NCBI GenBank assembly: GCA_003485715.1
Contig: DNIF01000053.1
Location: 1-8,138 of the forward strand
Direction of reading: 5' to 3'
DNA length: 8,138 bases
DNA from: Gammaproteobacteria bacterium
GTDB taxonomy: Bacteria; Pseudomonadota; Gammaproteobacteria; UBA7966
The translations under genes and the position numbers were made by a program. How positions within the stretch are numbered: the first letter of the stretch is position 1; each line of letters starts with the position of its first letter. Under the pieces are notes generated by a model that worked only from the letters and a program-made list of their open reading frames with translations, made no database searches and was not told where the DNA came from. Shown in pieces: positions 1 to 7,024 of the stretch.

Positions 1-1963
1 GCCGATGATCCGCGCATCCATCCAGGATCCCTGGCGCGAAGTAAGCTGGGACGAGGCCATCGGGCACGCCGCTGCCGAGTTCAAACGCATCCAGGCGGCA
101 TATGGTCGGGGTTCCGTGGGCGGCCTGACTTCCTCGCGTTGCACCAACGAGGAGACCTACCTCGTACAGAAGCTGGTGCGGGCCGCGTTCGGCAACAACA
201 ACGTCGACACCTGCGCGCGCGTCTGCCACTCGCCCACGGGTTATGGTCTGAAGCAGACCTTGGGTGAATCCGCTGGCACGCAGCCCTTCGATTCCATCCG
301 CGCAGCCGATGTGGTGATGGTGATCGGGGCGAACCCTACCGACGGGCATCCGGTTTTCGGATCGCAACTGAAGCAGCGCTTGCGCGAGGGGGCGCAGCTC
401 ATCGTCGTCGATCCACGTGGTATCGATCTGGTCCGCTCCCCGCACGTCAAGGCGGCCTATCATCTGAAGCTCAAACCCGGCACCAACGTGGCACTCCTGA
501 ACGCGCTGGCGCACGTGATCGTCACGGAGGGGCTATGCGACGACGCATTTGCGCATGAACGTTGCGAGGGCGACAGCTTCGAACGATGGAAGGCCTTCGT
601 GAGTGATGCGAGGCACGCGCCAGAGTCGACCGAAGGCCTGACCGGAGTACCCGCCGCCCTGGTTCGAGGCGCTGCGAGGTTGTACGCCACCGGCGGCAAC
701 GCGGCCATCTACTATGGGCTCGGTGTCACCGAGCACAGCCAGGGCTCGACAACGGTAATCGGCATCGCCAACCTCGCGATGGCCACGGGCAACCTGGGTC
801 GGCCCGGGGTAGGCGTGAATCCATTGCGTGGCCAGAACAATGTGCAGGGCTCCTGCGACATGGGCTCCTTCCCACACGAATTCCCCGGCTATCGGCACGT
901 CTCCGATGTCGAGGCCCGAGCGTCGCTCGAGCAGGCTTGGGGAGTGTCGCTTGAGCCGGAGCCGGGCTTGCGCATCCCCAACATGTTCGATGCGGCGCTG
1001 TCGGGGTCCTTCAAGGGCCTGTACGTTCAGGGCGAGGACATTGCCCAGTCGGATCCTGACACCCAGCATGTGATGGCGGCGCTGGAATCTCTCGAGTGCC
1101 TGGTGGTGCAAGACCTCTTCCTGAACGAGACCGCCAAGTTCGCCCATGTGTTTCTGCCCGGTTCTTCCTTCCTCGAGAAGAACGGTACTTTCACCAATGC
1201 CGAGCGGCGGATCTCGCGGGTGCGCAAGGTGATGCCAGCGCTGGGAGGCAAGGAGGACTGGGAGATCACCGTATTGTTGAGCCAGGCGCTGGGCTATCCG
1301 ATGGGCTATGCCCATCCGGCAGAGATCATGGGCGAGATTGCACGTCTTACGCCGACCTTCTCCGGTGTGAGTTACGAAAAGCTCGATGCGCTCGGCAGCA
1401 TCCAGTGGCCCTGCAACGATGAGGCCCCGGAGGGTACGCCCACCATGCACGTGGACGCCTTCGTGCGCGGCAAGGGGCGCTTCCTGAACACGGAGTACGT
1501 GCCCAGCCGAGAACGTACCAGTGCACGCTTCCCCCTGATTCTCACCACCGGCCGGATACTTTCGCAGTACAACGTCGGCGCACAGACGCGTCGCACGGAG
1601 AACTCCCGCTGGCACGACGAGGATCGCCTGGAGATACATCCACACGACGCTGAGGAGCGTGGGATTGTTGACGGTGACTGGGTGGGGATCAGCAGTCGTT
1701 CGGGAGAGACGGTGCTGCGGGCCGATGTCAGCGAGCGCATGCAGCCCGGCGTCGTGTACACGACCTTCCACTTCCCGGAGTCCGGTGCCAATGTGATCAC
1801 CACGGACCACTCGGACTGGGCGACCAATTGTCCAGAGTTCAAGGTTACGGCGGCCCAGGTCACCAAGGTGCTCGACAAGTCGGCCTGGCAGCAGCGCTAC
1901 GCTGCATTCAACCGACATCAGTTGGCCCTGCTCGCCAATCGCGAGTCGGCCTCCTCCACCTGA
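1..1963 (+). CDS. fdsA: NAD-dependent formate dehydrogenase, catalytic alpha subunit (5' end outside window)
   Basis: Molybdopterin (bis-MGD) catalytic subunit of a cytoplasmic formate dehydrogenase, oxidising formate to CO2. The frame is open to the window edge, and the ATG at 5 reads as an internal Met, because the downstream protein begins directly in the conserved 'evSWDEAi' part of the molybdopterin oxidoreductase domain. The N-terminal iron-sulfur region, about one third of a typical FdsA of 900-1000 aa, is therefore missing from the window. Counting from that Met, the metal-ligand cysteine lies in RVCHSPTGYG (Cys74, His75), so this is a Cys and not a selenocysteine enzyme. ANPTDGHPV is at 109-117, the conserved active-site Arg is R275 in NPLRGQNNVQG, EKNGTFTNAERR is at 391-402, and the C-terminal dinucleotide-binding domain spans about 508-622. 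It is followed by fdhD and fdsD, which matches the known fdsGBACD order and supports an NAD-linked enzyme over a membrane-bound or FdhF type. Confidence 0.95.
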   Translation, partial: PMIRASIQDPWREVSWDEAIGHAAAEFKRIQAAYGRGSVGGLTSSRCTNEETYLVQKLVRAAFGNNNVDTCARVCHSPTGYGLKQTLGESAGTQPFDSIRAADVVMVIGANPTDGHPVFGSQLKQRLREGAQLIVVDPRGIDLVRSPHVKAAYHLKLKPGTNVALLNALAHVIVTEGLCDDAFAHERCEGDSFERWKAFVSDARHAPESTEGLTGVPAALVRGAARLYATGGNAAIYYGLGVTEHSQGSTTVIGIANLAMATGNLGRPGVGVNPLRGQNNVQGSCDMGSFPHEFPGYRHVSDVEARASLEQAWGVSLEPEPGLRIPNMFDAALSGSFKGLYVQGEDIAQSDPDTQHVMAALESLECLVVQDLFLNETAKFAHVFLPGSSFLEKNGTFTNAERRISRVRKVMPALGGKEDWEITVLLSQALGYPMGYAHPAEIMGEIARLTPTFSGVSYEKLDALGSIQWPCNDEAPEGTPTMHVDAFVRGKGRFLNTEYVPSRERTSARFPLILTTGRILSQYNVGAQTRRTENSRWHDEDRLEIHPHDAEERGIVDGDWVGISSRSGETVLRADVSERMQPGVVYTTFHFPESGANVITTDHSDWATNCPEFKVTAAQVTKVLDKSAWQQRYAAFNRHQLALLANRESASST

Positions 1964-2009
1964 GCGTGCGGGCGCCGGCGAACATGGGTGCCCTGACCGG
2001 TTGCAGGAG

Positions 2010-2882
2010 ATGAGCTTGCCTCCCGATGGGTCCGATGGCGGCTTGCACGCCCCTGATGACAGGGCCTGCATCGACGTACCGGTCTGGCGGTGGCGGCAGA
2101 GCGGATCGCTTGGGTATGTCGTGGATCAGGATCGTCTGGCGGAGGAGATCCCGATCGCAATCCTCTACGACGACACACCCTATGCGGTCATGCTTGGTAC
2201 GCCCAGGGATCTTGAAGACTTCGCCCTCGGTTTCAGCGTCACCGAGGGGATCGTGCGCAAGCCGGAGGACATCCTCTGCTGCACGACCATTGAGCAGCCG
2301 GAGGGAGTGGAGCTGCGAGTAGAACTCGCATCTGGCGTGGCTGAGGCGGCTACCTGGCGCGAGCGCTCACTCGCCGGACGCACGGGGTGTGGTCTCTGTG
2401 GTGTGCGGGCGCTGGAGTCCGCAGTGCGCTGGCCTGCGCCAGTGGCTGATACGCTGAGACTCACGCCTGCGGATGTCGATGCCGCTCTGGCACGCTTGCC
2501 GGACGGTCAGGATCTGCATGCCGTCACCGGGGCCGTACACGCTGCGGCATGGGTGCTGCGCTCTGGCGAACTGTTTGCTGTGCGCGAAGATGTCGGGAGA
2601 CACAATGCCCTCGACAAACTACTGGGTGCTGCACTTCGAGGCGGCGTGGATGTCGCTGGCGGCTTTGCCCTGGTGTCCAGTCGCGCCAGTTACGAAATGG
2701 TTCAGAAGGCCGCACAATGTGGCGTGCAGTTATTGGTTGCCGTTTCGGCACCCACGGCGATGGCGCGGCGTGTGGCCCAGTCCTCAGGGCTAACGCTCGT
2801 CGCCTTTTCGCGTGCAGGTCGCCACACGGTCTACACCCATCCGCACCGGCTGGGTTGCTTGGCCGGTGCCAACGACACCTGA
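2010..2882 (+). CDS. fdhD: Formate dehydrogenase accessory sulfurtransferase FdhD (FdsC)
   Basis: FdhD family protein; within fds operons the gene is also called fdsC. In the family it takes persulfide sulfur from the IscS desulfurase and passes it to the bis-MGD cofactor, which formate dehydrogenase needs for activity. About 290 aa, normal length. The conserved cysteine pair sits in GCGLCGV (C127 and C130 counted from the ATG at 2010), and the family signature REDVGRHNALDK is at about 192-203. The N-terminal 25 residues look variable and unconserved. The start is uncertain: AGGAG (2005-2009) directly touches the ATG at 2010, which is too close for good initiation, while the in-frame TTG at 2016 has a 6-nt spacing and may be the real start; a TTG at 2001 is also in frame. 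It lies 46 bp after fdsA and 83 bp before fdsD, in an operon with them. Function is confident; the start is not. Confidence 0.93.
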   Translation: MSLPPDGSDGGLHAPDDRACIDVPVWRWRQSGSLGYVVDQDRLAEEIPIAILYDDTPYAVMLGTPRDLEDFALGFSVTEGIVRKPEDILCCTTIEQPEGVELRVELASGVAEAATWRERSLAGRTGCGLCGVRALESAVRWPAPVADTLRLTPADVDAALARLPDGQDLHAVTGAVHAAAWVLRSGELFAVREDVGRHNALDKLLGAALRGGVDVAGGFALVSSRASYEMVQKAAQCGVQLLVAVSAPTAMARRVAQSSGLTLVAFSRAGRHTVYTHPHRLGCLAGANDT

Positions 2883-2965
2883 CACGCTACCCCGTCTGCG
2901 ATGACCCTGCCTGATGCTCGATGCGCGCGTCCTCAGGATGTGAGCCACATGAACCGGAGACAACC

Positions 2966-3217
2966 ATGAAATCCGAGCGCCTGACCGAGATGGCCAACGA
3001 CATTGCGGCATTCTTCGCAGCCGACCCGGATCAGGACGTAGCAGAGGAGGGGGTGGCCGAGCATCTGCGGCGCTTCTGGGATCCGCGCATGCGTCAGGGG
3101 CTGGCAGAACTCGTGCGAGAGACCGGTGGGGCGGACTTGCATCCGTTGGTGCGCGGCGCGGTGCAGCGCCTCGCCACCGTTCCTGTACGGGTGAGCCAAT
3201 CGGCCCTCGGCTCTTAG
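2966..3217 (+). CDS. fdsD: NAD-dependent formate dehydrogenase delta subunit
   Basis: Small protein of 83 aa matching the FdsD family, the delta subunit found with soluble NAD-dependent formate dehydrogenases. Recognisable family features are the N-terminal MANDIAAFFAADP segment, the central EEGVAEHLRRFWDPRMR segment and a C-terminal LHPLVRGAVQRL segment. No cofactor motif, signal peptide or membrane segment is present. In characterised fds operons FdsD is small and non-catalytic and is needed for full enzyme activity or assembly; that role is family knowledge, not visible here. The ATG at 2966 was chosen because GGAGA lies 8 nt upstream and the family similarity begins immediately after it. 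An upstream in-frame ATG at 2921 would add 15 residues with no family resemblance. It closes the fds set; zapE starts 37 bp downstream. Confidence 0.9.
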   Translation: MKSERLTEMANDIAAFFAADPDQDVAEEGVAEHLRRFWDPRMRQGLAELVRETGGADLHPLVRGAVQRLATVPVRVSQSALGS

Positions 3218-3254
3218 CCCACCAGATCAGGATCGGGCCGGATCTGCACAGGCG

Positions 3255-4415
3255 ATGCCCCCGGGGACGGCACATGGTCCGCGTGCACGCTACGAGGCGG
3301 ATCTTGCTCGTCTGGGCTTCATCGCTGACGCCGCCCAGGCGCGCGCCATCGAGCGGCTGCAGGCCCTGCATGAGAGCCTCGCGCCGCTGAGCGTTGAAGG
3401 TCTTCCGCCGCCCGCCTCGTCGGCGACTCCACGCAGCAAGCGCTGGCTGGGGCGTTTGTTTCGGTCGAGTGGCCGCCCCGCAGAGTCCGCCTCAGCGGGA
3501 CGAGGCCTCTACCTGTGGGGTGGTGTCGGTCGTGGCAAGACCTATCTCATGGATTGCTTTCATGACGCGCTGCCCGGCCCATACCGGCTGCGGGTGCACT
3601 TCCATCGCTTCATGCGTGAGGTGCATCGGGAGCGTCGAAAGTCGGGGGATGTCGTAAGACCGCTCGATCAGATCGCGGGCCATCTCGCAGCACGCACCGC
3701 CGTGCTCTGTCTGGACGAGTTCCACGTGGCCGACATAACCGACGCCATGATCCTCGCTGGCCTGCTCGAGGCCCTCTTTGCGCGCGGAGTGACCCTCGTG
3801 ACGACTGCCAATGAACGGCCCGCTGATCTCTACCGCGGCGGACTGCAACGCGAGCGCTTCCTGCCGGCCATCGCGCTCCTCGAGACCCATTGCGAAGTGC
3901 TGAACGTAGACGGGGGATGCGACTACCGGCTACGGGCGCTGGAGCGTGAACCTCTCTATCTGCATCCCTCCGGGTCACAGGCCCATGCCACGCTCGTCCG
4001 GATCTTCGAGGAATTGGCGGGTGGTCCCGGTGAGGCAGGCGGATCGTTCAGCGTGGATGACCGTGAACTGCCGCTTGTGCGCAGCGGTGGCGGGGTTGCC
4101 TGGTTCACCTTCACACAACTTTGCGAGGCCGCTTGCGGTGCGGTGGACTACATCGAAGTCGCCCGCTGCTTTCACACCGTCGTGGTCAGCGAGGTGCCAT
4201 GCCTTGGTCCTGGAATGGACGATCCGGCGAAGCGATTCATCACTGCCGTTGATGAATTCTATGATCGGGGTGTCAAACTCATTCTCTCTGCGGCCTGCCC
4301 ACTGGAGTCCCTCTACCGGGGCGGGCGTCTGGCCTTCGCCTTTGAGCGCACCCGTTCGCGCCTGCAGGAGATGCAGAGTCACGCCTACCTGGAGCGCCCG
4401 CACGCCCCTGATTGA
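3255..4415 (+). CDS. zapE: Cell division protein ZapE (AFG1-like P-loop ATPase)
   Basis: AFG1/ZapE-family ATPase of 386 aa, the usual length. In E. coli ZapE associates with the FtsZ ring during constriction and matters under low oxygen or heat; eukaryotic AFG1 homologues work in mitochondrial protein quality control. Visible motifs are Walker A GGVGRGKT (about 89-96), the family block DCFHDALPGPYRLRVHFHRFM just after it, Walker B LCLDEF (151-156, D154/E155) followed by HVADITDAMIL, and a sensor-like TTANERPADLY at about 183-193. No signal peptide or transmembrane helix is seen, consistent with a cytoplasmic protein. Residues about 50-83 between the N-terminal helix and Walker A form a Pro/Ser-rich linker. 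The ATG at 3255 has only a weak AGGCG ahead of it. The gene is 37 bp after fdsD on the same strand, so read-through from the fds operon is likely; a functional link to formate metabolism is not implied. Confidence 0.93.
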   Translation: MPPGTAHGPRARYEADLARLGFIADAAQARAIERLQALHESLAPLSVEGLPPPASSATPRSKRWLGRLFRSSGRPAESASAGRGLYLWGGVGRGKTYLMDCFHDALPGPYRLRVHFHRFMREVHRERRKSGDVVRPLDQIAGHLAARTAVLCLDEFHVADITDAMILAGLLEALFARGVTLVTTANERPADLYRGGLQRERFLPAIALLETHCEVLNVDGGCDYRLRALEREPLYLHPSGSQAHATLVRIFEELAGGPGEAGGSFSVDDRELPLVRSGGGVAWFTFTQLCEAACGAVDYIEVARCFHTVVVSEVPCLGPGMDDPAKRFITAVDEFYDRGVKLILSAACPLESLYRGGRLAFAFERTRSRLQEMQSHAYLERPHAPD

Positions 4416-4725
4416 GGGCCCGACCTGAGCGGCTGACCAGAAACGGGAGCAGTGCGGTTGCTCCGCGGTACTGGCAGCGCGCTTGTGGCGGGAACCGATG
4501 ATGAGCTCAAGGGTCGGAGCGTCGGAATGCGAAAACGTGACCTGCGTCGGAAGCTCAAGACGCGCGAAGAAAGCGCCATCCTCAGGTTGGACACGCTGGC
4601 TTGGATCTCTGGCCAGCCCGCCGGGGGTCTCCCGGTGGCTACTCTGGCAATACCCGACATCGGTCAAAACGCTGAATGCCGGGAATATGGGCTACATCCT
4701 TCGCTGAATTTCTCGATTTCCCTGC
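4416..4725. other. Intergenic segment after zapE, no supported gene
   Basis: Non-coding as far as I can tell. A frame open on the + strand (ATG at 4527, stop at 4746-4748) encodes about 73 residues starting MRKRDLRRKLKTREES, but it has no recognisable family, no good ribosome binding site, and a third-position GC near 60 percent by hand count, low for a GC-rich genome. Two modest hairpins lie here: GGAGCA/TGCTCC (4446-4451 with 4459-4464) and CCGGG/CCCGG (4621-4625 with 4631-4635). Neither has a T-tract, so no clear terminator for zapE is seen. Confidence 0.5.
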
Positions 4726-4726
4726 T

Positions 4727-4740
4727 TGACAGACCTGTCA
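4727..4740. promoter_or_regulatory. Palindrome TGACAG-AC-CTGTCA, candidate operator
   Basis: Perfect 6-bp inverted repeat with a 2-bp centre. It overlaps a consensus -35-like TTGACA at 4726-4731, but no good -10 follows at 16-18 bp (18-bp spacing gives GACACT). Its right half is the start of the 13-bp sequence that recurs at 5035. It could be a regulator site over a promoter or a small hairpin with loop GACC. I know of no specific regulator with this exact site. Confidence 0.3.
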
Positions 4741-4748
4741 CCAATTAG
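4736..4748 (+). repeat. 13-bp direct repeat, copy 1
   Basis: TGTCACCAATTAG, identical to 5035-5047. The 5' end of this copy pairs with TGACA at 4727-4731, so it is the 3' arm of a short hairpin. The same arrangement, TTGAC followed by a pairing TGTCA, is seen at copy 2. Confidence 0.8.
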
Positions 4749-4907
4749 CGACACTTCTCCCCAGTGGAAGGATTTTGGCAACAGTCGTGTCGAATGACTC
4801 CTCAGAACAAGTGACCCGCCAGCGCATGCCGGTGTTCAGCCACGGCGTAAATGGGCAGCGGGCCTTGATTCGGTGCTTGGGTCGTCAAGCGGCTGTGCGT
4901 GAAGGTT

Positions 4908-4943
4908 TTCTCACCGCTCGTGGGCTTCTCACCCGCCGTGGGC
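4908..4943. repeat. Tandem duplication, two 18-bp units
   Basis: TTCTCACCGCTCGTGGGC (4908-4925) is followed directly by TTCTCACCCGCCGTGGGC (4926-4943). They match at 15 of 18 positions, with the three differences adjacent in the middle. In the doubtful 79-codon frame the units would read as two six-residue repeats. Confidence 0.7.
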
Positions 4944-5011
4944 GCGTCTGGCTAGCCAAGCTTGCCTGGCGCCGTCCGTGTGGGCCGAGCAGTGGGATAT
5001 CAGTGGGTGGT

Positions 5012-5039
5012 TGACGTTACGAGAGCGCTCGCAATGTCA
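5012..5039 (+). other. Stem-loop just upstream of the terminator
   Basis: TGAC at 5012-5015 pairs with GTCA at 5036-5039. The stem continues through a G-U pair, two T-A pairs and one A-C mismatch to CGAG/CTCG, giving about 11 pairs around an AGCG loop. It lies 7 nt before the terminator stem and its 3' arm holds the start of the second 13-bp repeat copy. Confidence 0.55.
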
Positions 5040-5047
5040 CCAATTAG
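5035..5047 (+). repeat. 13-bp direct repeat, copy 2
   Basis: TGTCACCAATTAG, identical to 4736-4748 and offset by exactly 299 bp. Its last base is the first base of the terminator stem. As at copy 1, a TTGAC lies upstream and pairs with its start. Confidence 0.8.
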
Positions 5048-5073
5048 GGCCGCCGCGTGCGGCCCTTTTTTTT
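5047..5073 (+). terminator. Strong Rho-independent terminator
   Basis: Perfect 7-bp GC stem GGGCCGC (5047-5053) and GCGGCCC (5059-5065) with loop CGCGT, followed by eight T residues (5066-5073). It terminates + strand transcription before the cysI leader. The nearest + gene upstream is zapE, 631 bp away, so it either ends a long 3' UTR or serves a separate small transcript. Confidence 0.9.
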
Positions 5074-5332
5074 ACCCCTGTCTTTCGCCGCCAACTCAAC
5101 GACTGCTACCCTAGTGGGTCTGGTGGTCGGGTCTCTCACCGACATGCTGCGCACGGCGCCAAGCGCTCCCAGCTGGGCGTTGTGAGCCGCATCGTTATGC
5201 CGGGTCTGGCCAATCCCGCCCTTCCCGGGCCTGGGCCGCGCGGCGAACCCCGGGGTTCCGTGAAACCACACGGCCTGCATCACGCGACGCGCTCTCGAGG
5301 TGCAGCATCGGTCCATTTGGAAGCACAATCGA
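5074..5332 (+). promoter_or_regulatory. Leader/promoter region of cysI
   Basis: Because the strong terminator at 5047-5073 blocks read-through, the cysI promoter should lie here. I could not pick a convincing -35/-10 pair. The segment holds an interrupted hairpin around CCCAGCTGGG (5168-5177, arms extending to 5160 and 5182) and a 14-bp palindrome at 5245-5258. No known riboswitch is recognised, and no protein gene is supported. Confidence 0.4.
5245..5258. promoter_or_regulatory. 14-bp perfect palindrome upstream of cysI
   Basis: GAACCCCGGGGTTC is perfectly self-complementary, 74 bp before the cysI start codon. It could be an operator or the core of a leader hairpin. Its GC-rich centre makes chance occurrence easier in this genome, so support is limited. 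Confidence 0.3.
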
Positions 5333-7024
5333 ATGTACGTCTACGACGAATACGACCAGCGGCTGGTCGATGAGCGGGTTGCCCAGTTCCGGGACCAGAC
5401 CCGTCGCTACCTCGCCGGTGAACTGAGCGAGGACGAGTACCGGCCGCTGCGGCTGCGTAACGGCCTCTATGTCCAGCGCCACGCGCCGATGCTGCGGGTG
5501 TCCATTCCCTACGGCCTGTTGTCATCTGCTCAATTGCGCATGCTGGCGCACGTGGCGCGTCGCTATGACCGCGGCTACGGCCACTTCTCCACGCGTCAGA
5601 ACATCCAATACAACTGGCCGAAGATCGAAGAGGTACCGGATCTCCTGGCGGACCTCGCTTCGGTTCAGATGCACGCCGTCCAGACTTCCGGCAACTGCAT
5701 CCGCAACATCACGGCTGACCACCTGGCCGGCGTCGCTGCGGACGAAATCGAGGACCCACGTCCCTGGTGTGAACTCGTGCGTCAGTGGTCGACCTTCCAT
5801 CCCGAGTTCTACTGGCTACCGCGGAAGTTCAAGATCGCCTTCAGCGGGGCCATGCAGGATCGTGCTGCCGTCATGGTGCACGACATCGGGCTGTACATCG
5901 TCCGCAACGACGCTGGCCTGACGGGCTTCCGCGTGGTCGTAGGCGGCGGACTTGGGCGCACCGCCATCCTCGGCGCCGTGATCCGCGAGTTCCTGCCGGC
6001 GGAGCATCTGCTGCCCTATCTCGAAGCCATTCTGCGCATCTACAACCTCGAGGGGCGCCGCGACAACATCTACAAGGCGCGTATCAAGATCCTGGTCAAG
6101 GCCATGGGTGCCGAGACCTTCGCCGAGCGTGTGGAGGCGGAATTCCAGCATACGCGCAATGAGGTGCCCTTCGACTGGGCTGAGTACCGGCGCATCGCGC
6201 GCCACTTTTCCCCGCCCAGCTACGATCCCGATGCGGTGGCAGGCAGCGGGGTTGTCGAGTCGCTGCGCGCGCAGGCCCCGGCCTTCGACCGCTGGGTCAC
6301 ACGCAACGTCAAGGCGCACAAAGTCCCCGGCTACCGCGTGGTGATGGTGTCACTCAAGGCACCTGAGCTACCGCCGGGCGATTGCACCGCCGAGCAGATG
6401 GATCTGCTCGCGGATCTGGCTGACCGCTTCAGCTTCTCCGAGGTGCGCAGCACCCACGACCAGAACCTGCTCCTGGCCGATGTACGCGAAGGCGATCTGC
6501 CGGAGGTCTGGCGGGCGCTCGATGCGGCACGCCTGGCGACTCCCAACATCGGCACGCTGACCGACATGATCTGCTGCCCGGGGCTGGATTTCTGCAGCCT
6601 CGCCAATGCCGGATCGATCCCCATTGCCCAGCAGCTCAACGATCGCTTCAGCGACCTCGACTACCTCTACGACCTCGGTGAAATCCAGGTGAAGATGTCC
6701 GGCTGCATGAACGCCTGCGGTCACCACCACCTCGGGCACATCGGTATCCTCGGCGTCGACAAGCATGGGCTGGAGTTCTACCAGATTACGTTGGGCGGTT
6801 CGGCCACCGCTGACGCCTGTCTAGGTGATCGTCTTGGGCCCGCCATCGCCAAGTCGGAGGTGGCCGAGTGCGTGGCGCGGATCCTCGACGTCTACGTCGA
6901 GCATCGGAATGAAGATGAATCCTTTCTCCACTGCTATCGCCGAATCGGGATCGATCCATTCAAATCCCGGGTGTACGCCGACGTAACGCGCGAGGAGGGT
7001 AGCGATGTCGCCACCGCTGATTAA
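5333..7024 (+). CDS. cysI: Siroheme sulfite reductase, hemoprotein (CysI type)
   Basis: Nitrite/sulfite reductase family protein of 563 aa, reducing sulfite to sulfide with six electrons in assimilatory sulfur metabolism; cytoplasmic. Two ferredoxin-like half-domains and two siroheme/4Fe-4S domains are recognisable: YGHFSTRQNIQYNWP at about 83-97 in the first half, WSTFHPEFYWLPRKFKIAFSG near 150-170, then the cluster ligands CPGLDFC (C415, C421) and CMNAC (C458, C462), the cluster being shared with siroheme. The ATG at 5333 is preferred because GGAAG lies 9 nt upstream and the family begins MYVYDEYDQ; a GTG at 5300 would add 11 unrelated residues. The gene overlaps the DUF934 gene by 20 bp, so they are one operon. 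No flavoprotein CysJ is present in the window; the donor may be ferredoxin or encoded elsewhere. A nitrite reductase role is less likely because the DUF934 partner is typical of the sulfite group. Confidence 0.93.
   Translation: MYVYDEYDQRLVDERVAQFRDQTRRYLAGELSEDEYRPLRLRNGLYVQRHAPMLRVSIPYGLLSSAQLRMLAHVARRYDRGYGHFSTRQNIQYNWPKIEEVPDLLADLASVQMHAVQTSGNCIRNITADHLAGVAADEIEDPRPWCELVRQWSTFHPEFYWLPRKFKIAFSGAMQDRAAVMVHDIGLYIVRNDAGLTGFRVVVGGGLGRTAILGAVIREFLPAEHLLPYLEAILRIYNLEGRRDNIYKARIKILVKAMGAETFAERVEAEFQHTRNEVPFDWAEYRRIARHFSPPSYDPDAVAGSGVVESLRAQAPAFDRWVTRNVKAHKVPGYRVVMVSLKAPELPPGDCTAEQMDLLADLADRFSFSEVRSTHDQNLLLADVREGDLPEVWRALDAARLATPNIGTLTDMICCPGLDFCSLANAGSIPIAQQLNDRFSDLDYLYDLGEIQVKMSGCMNACGHHHLGHIGILGVDKHGLEFYQITLGGSATADACLGDRLGPAIAKSEVAECVARILDVYVEHRNEDESFLHCYRRIGIDPFKSRVYADVTREEGSDVATAD

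Larger units (their letters stand above)
4749..5073 (+). ncRNA. Possible small-RNA locus or element remnant ending in an intrinsic terminator
   Basis: The segment lies between two copies of a 13-bp direct repeat and ends at a strong terminator (5047-5073) preceded by a second long hairpin (5012-5039). No convincing protein gene ends near that terminator, so a transcript without a protein product is a reasonable reading. I compared it by eye with 6S RNA, tmRNA, RNase P RNA, SRP RNA and tRNA hallmarks and found no match. A TTG-started frame (4775-5014, 79 codons, Arg-rich C-terminus) has AAGG only 3 nt upstream and a third-position GC near 62 percent, so I doubt it is translated. The 5' end is not defined; TTGACA at 4726-4731 lacks a good -10. 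Alternatives are a long 3' UTR of the zapE operon or a degraded mobile element. Confidence 0.22.

Noticed and set aside
533..2071. Long open frame of 512 codons on the minus strand
   Set aside because: It lies antisense to fdsA, which has clear conserved motifs throughout. Long antisense frames are common in GC-rich genes, and this one shows no family resemblance.
3975..4667. Minus-strand open frame of 230 codons over the end of zapE and the following gap
   Set aside because: Most of it is antisense to conserved zapE sequence, and the part in the gap has no recognisable domain or good ribosome binding site.
4452..4748. 98-codon + strand frame after zapE
   Set aside because: Weak start (GTG, no clear ribosome binding site), low third-position GC, no recognisable family, and its stop codon lies in the 13-bp repeat.
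4950..4966. Possible sigma-54 promoter, TGGC...TTGC
   Set aside because: The spacing between GG and GC is 12 nt where 10 is required.
4775..5014. 79-codon + strand frame with TTG start and Arg-rich C-terminus
   Set aside because: Ribosome binding site spacing is only 3 nt, third-position GC is near 62 percent by hand count, and no family is recognised. It is more likely non-coding, though not excluded.
4749..5073. Known housekeeping RNA (6S, tmRNA, RNase P RNA, SRP RNA, tRNA)
   Set aside because: None of the conserved sequence blocks I know for these RNAs could be found by eye.
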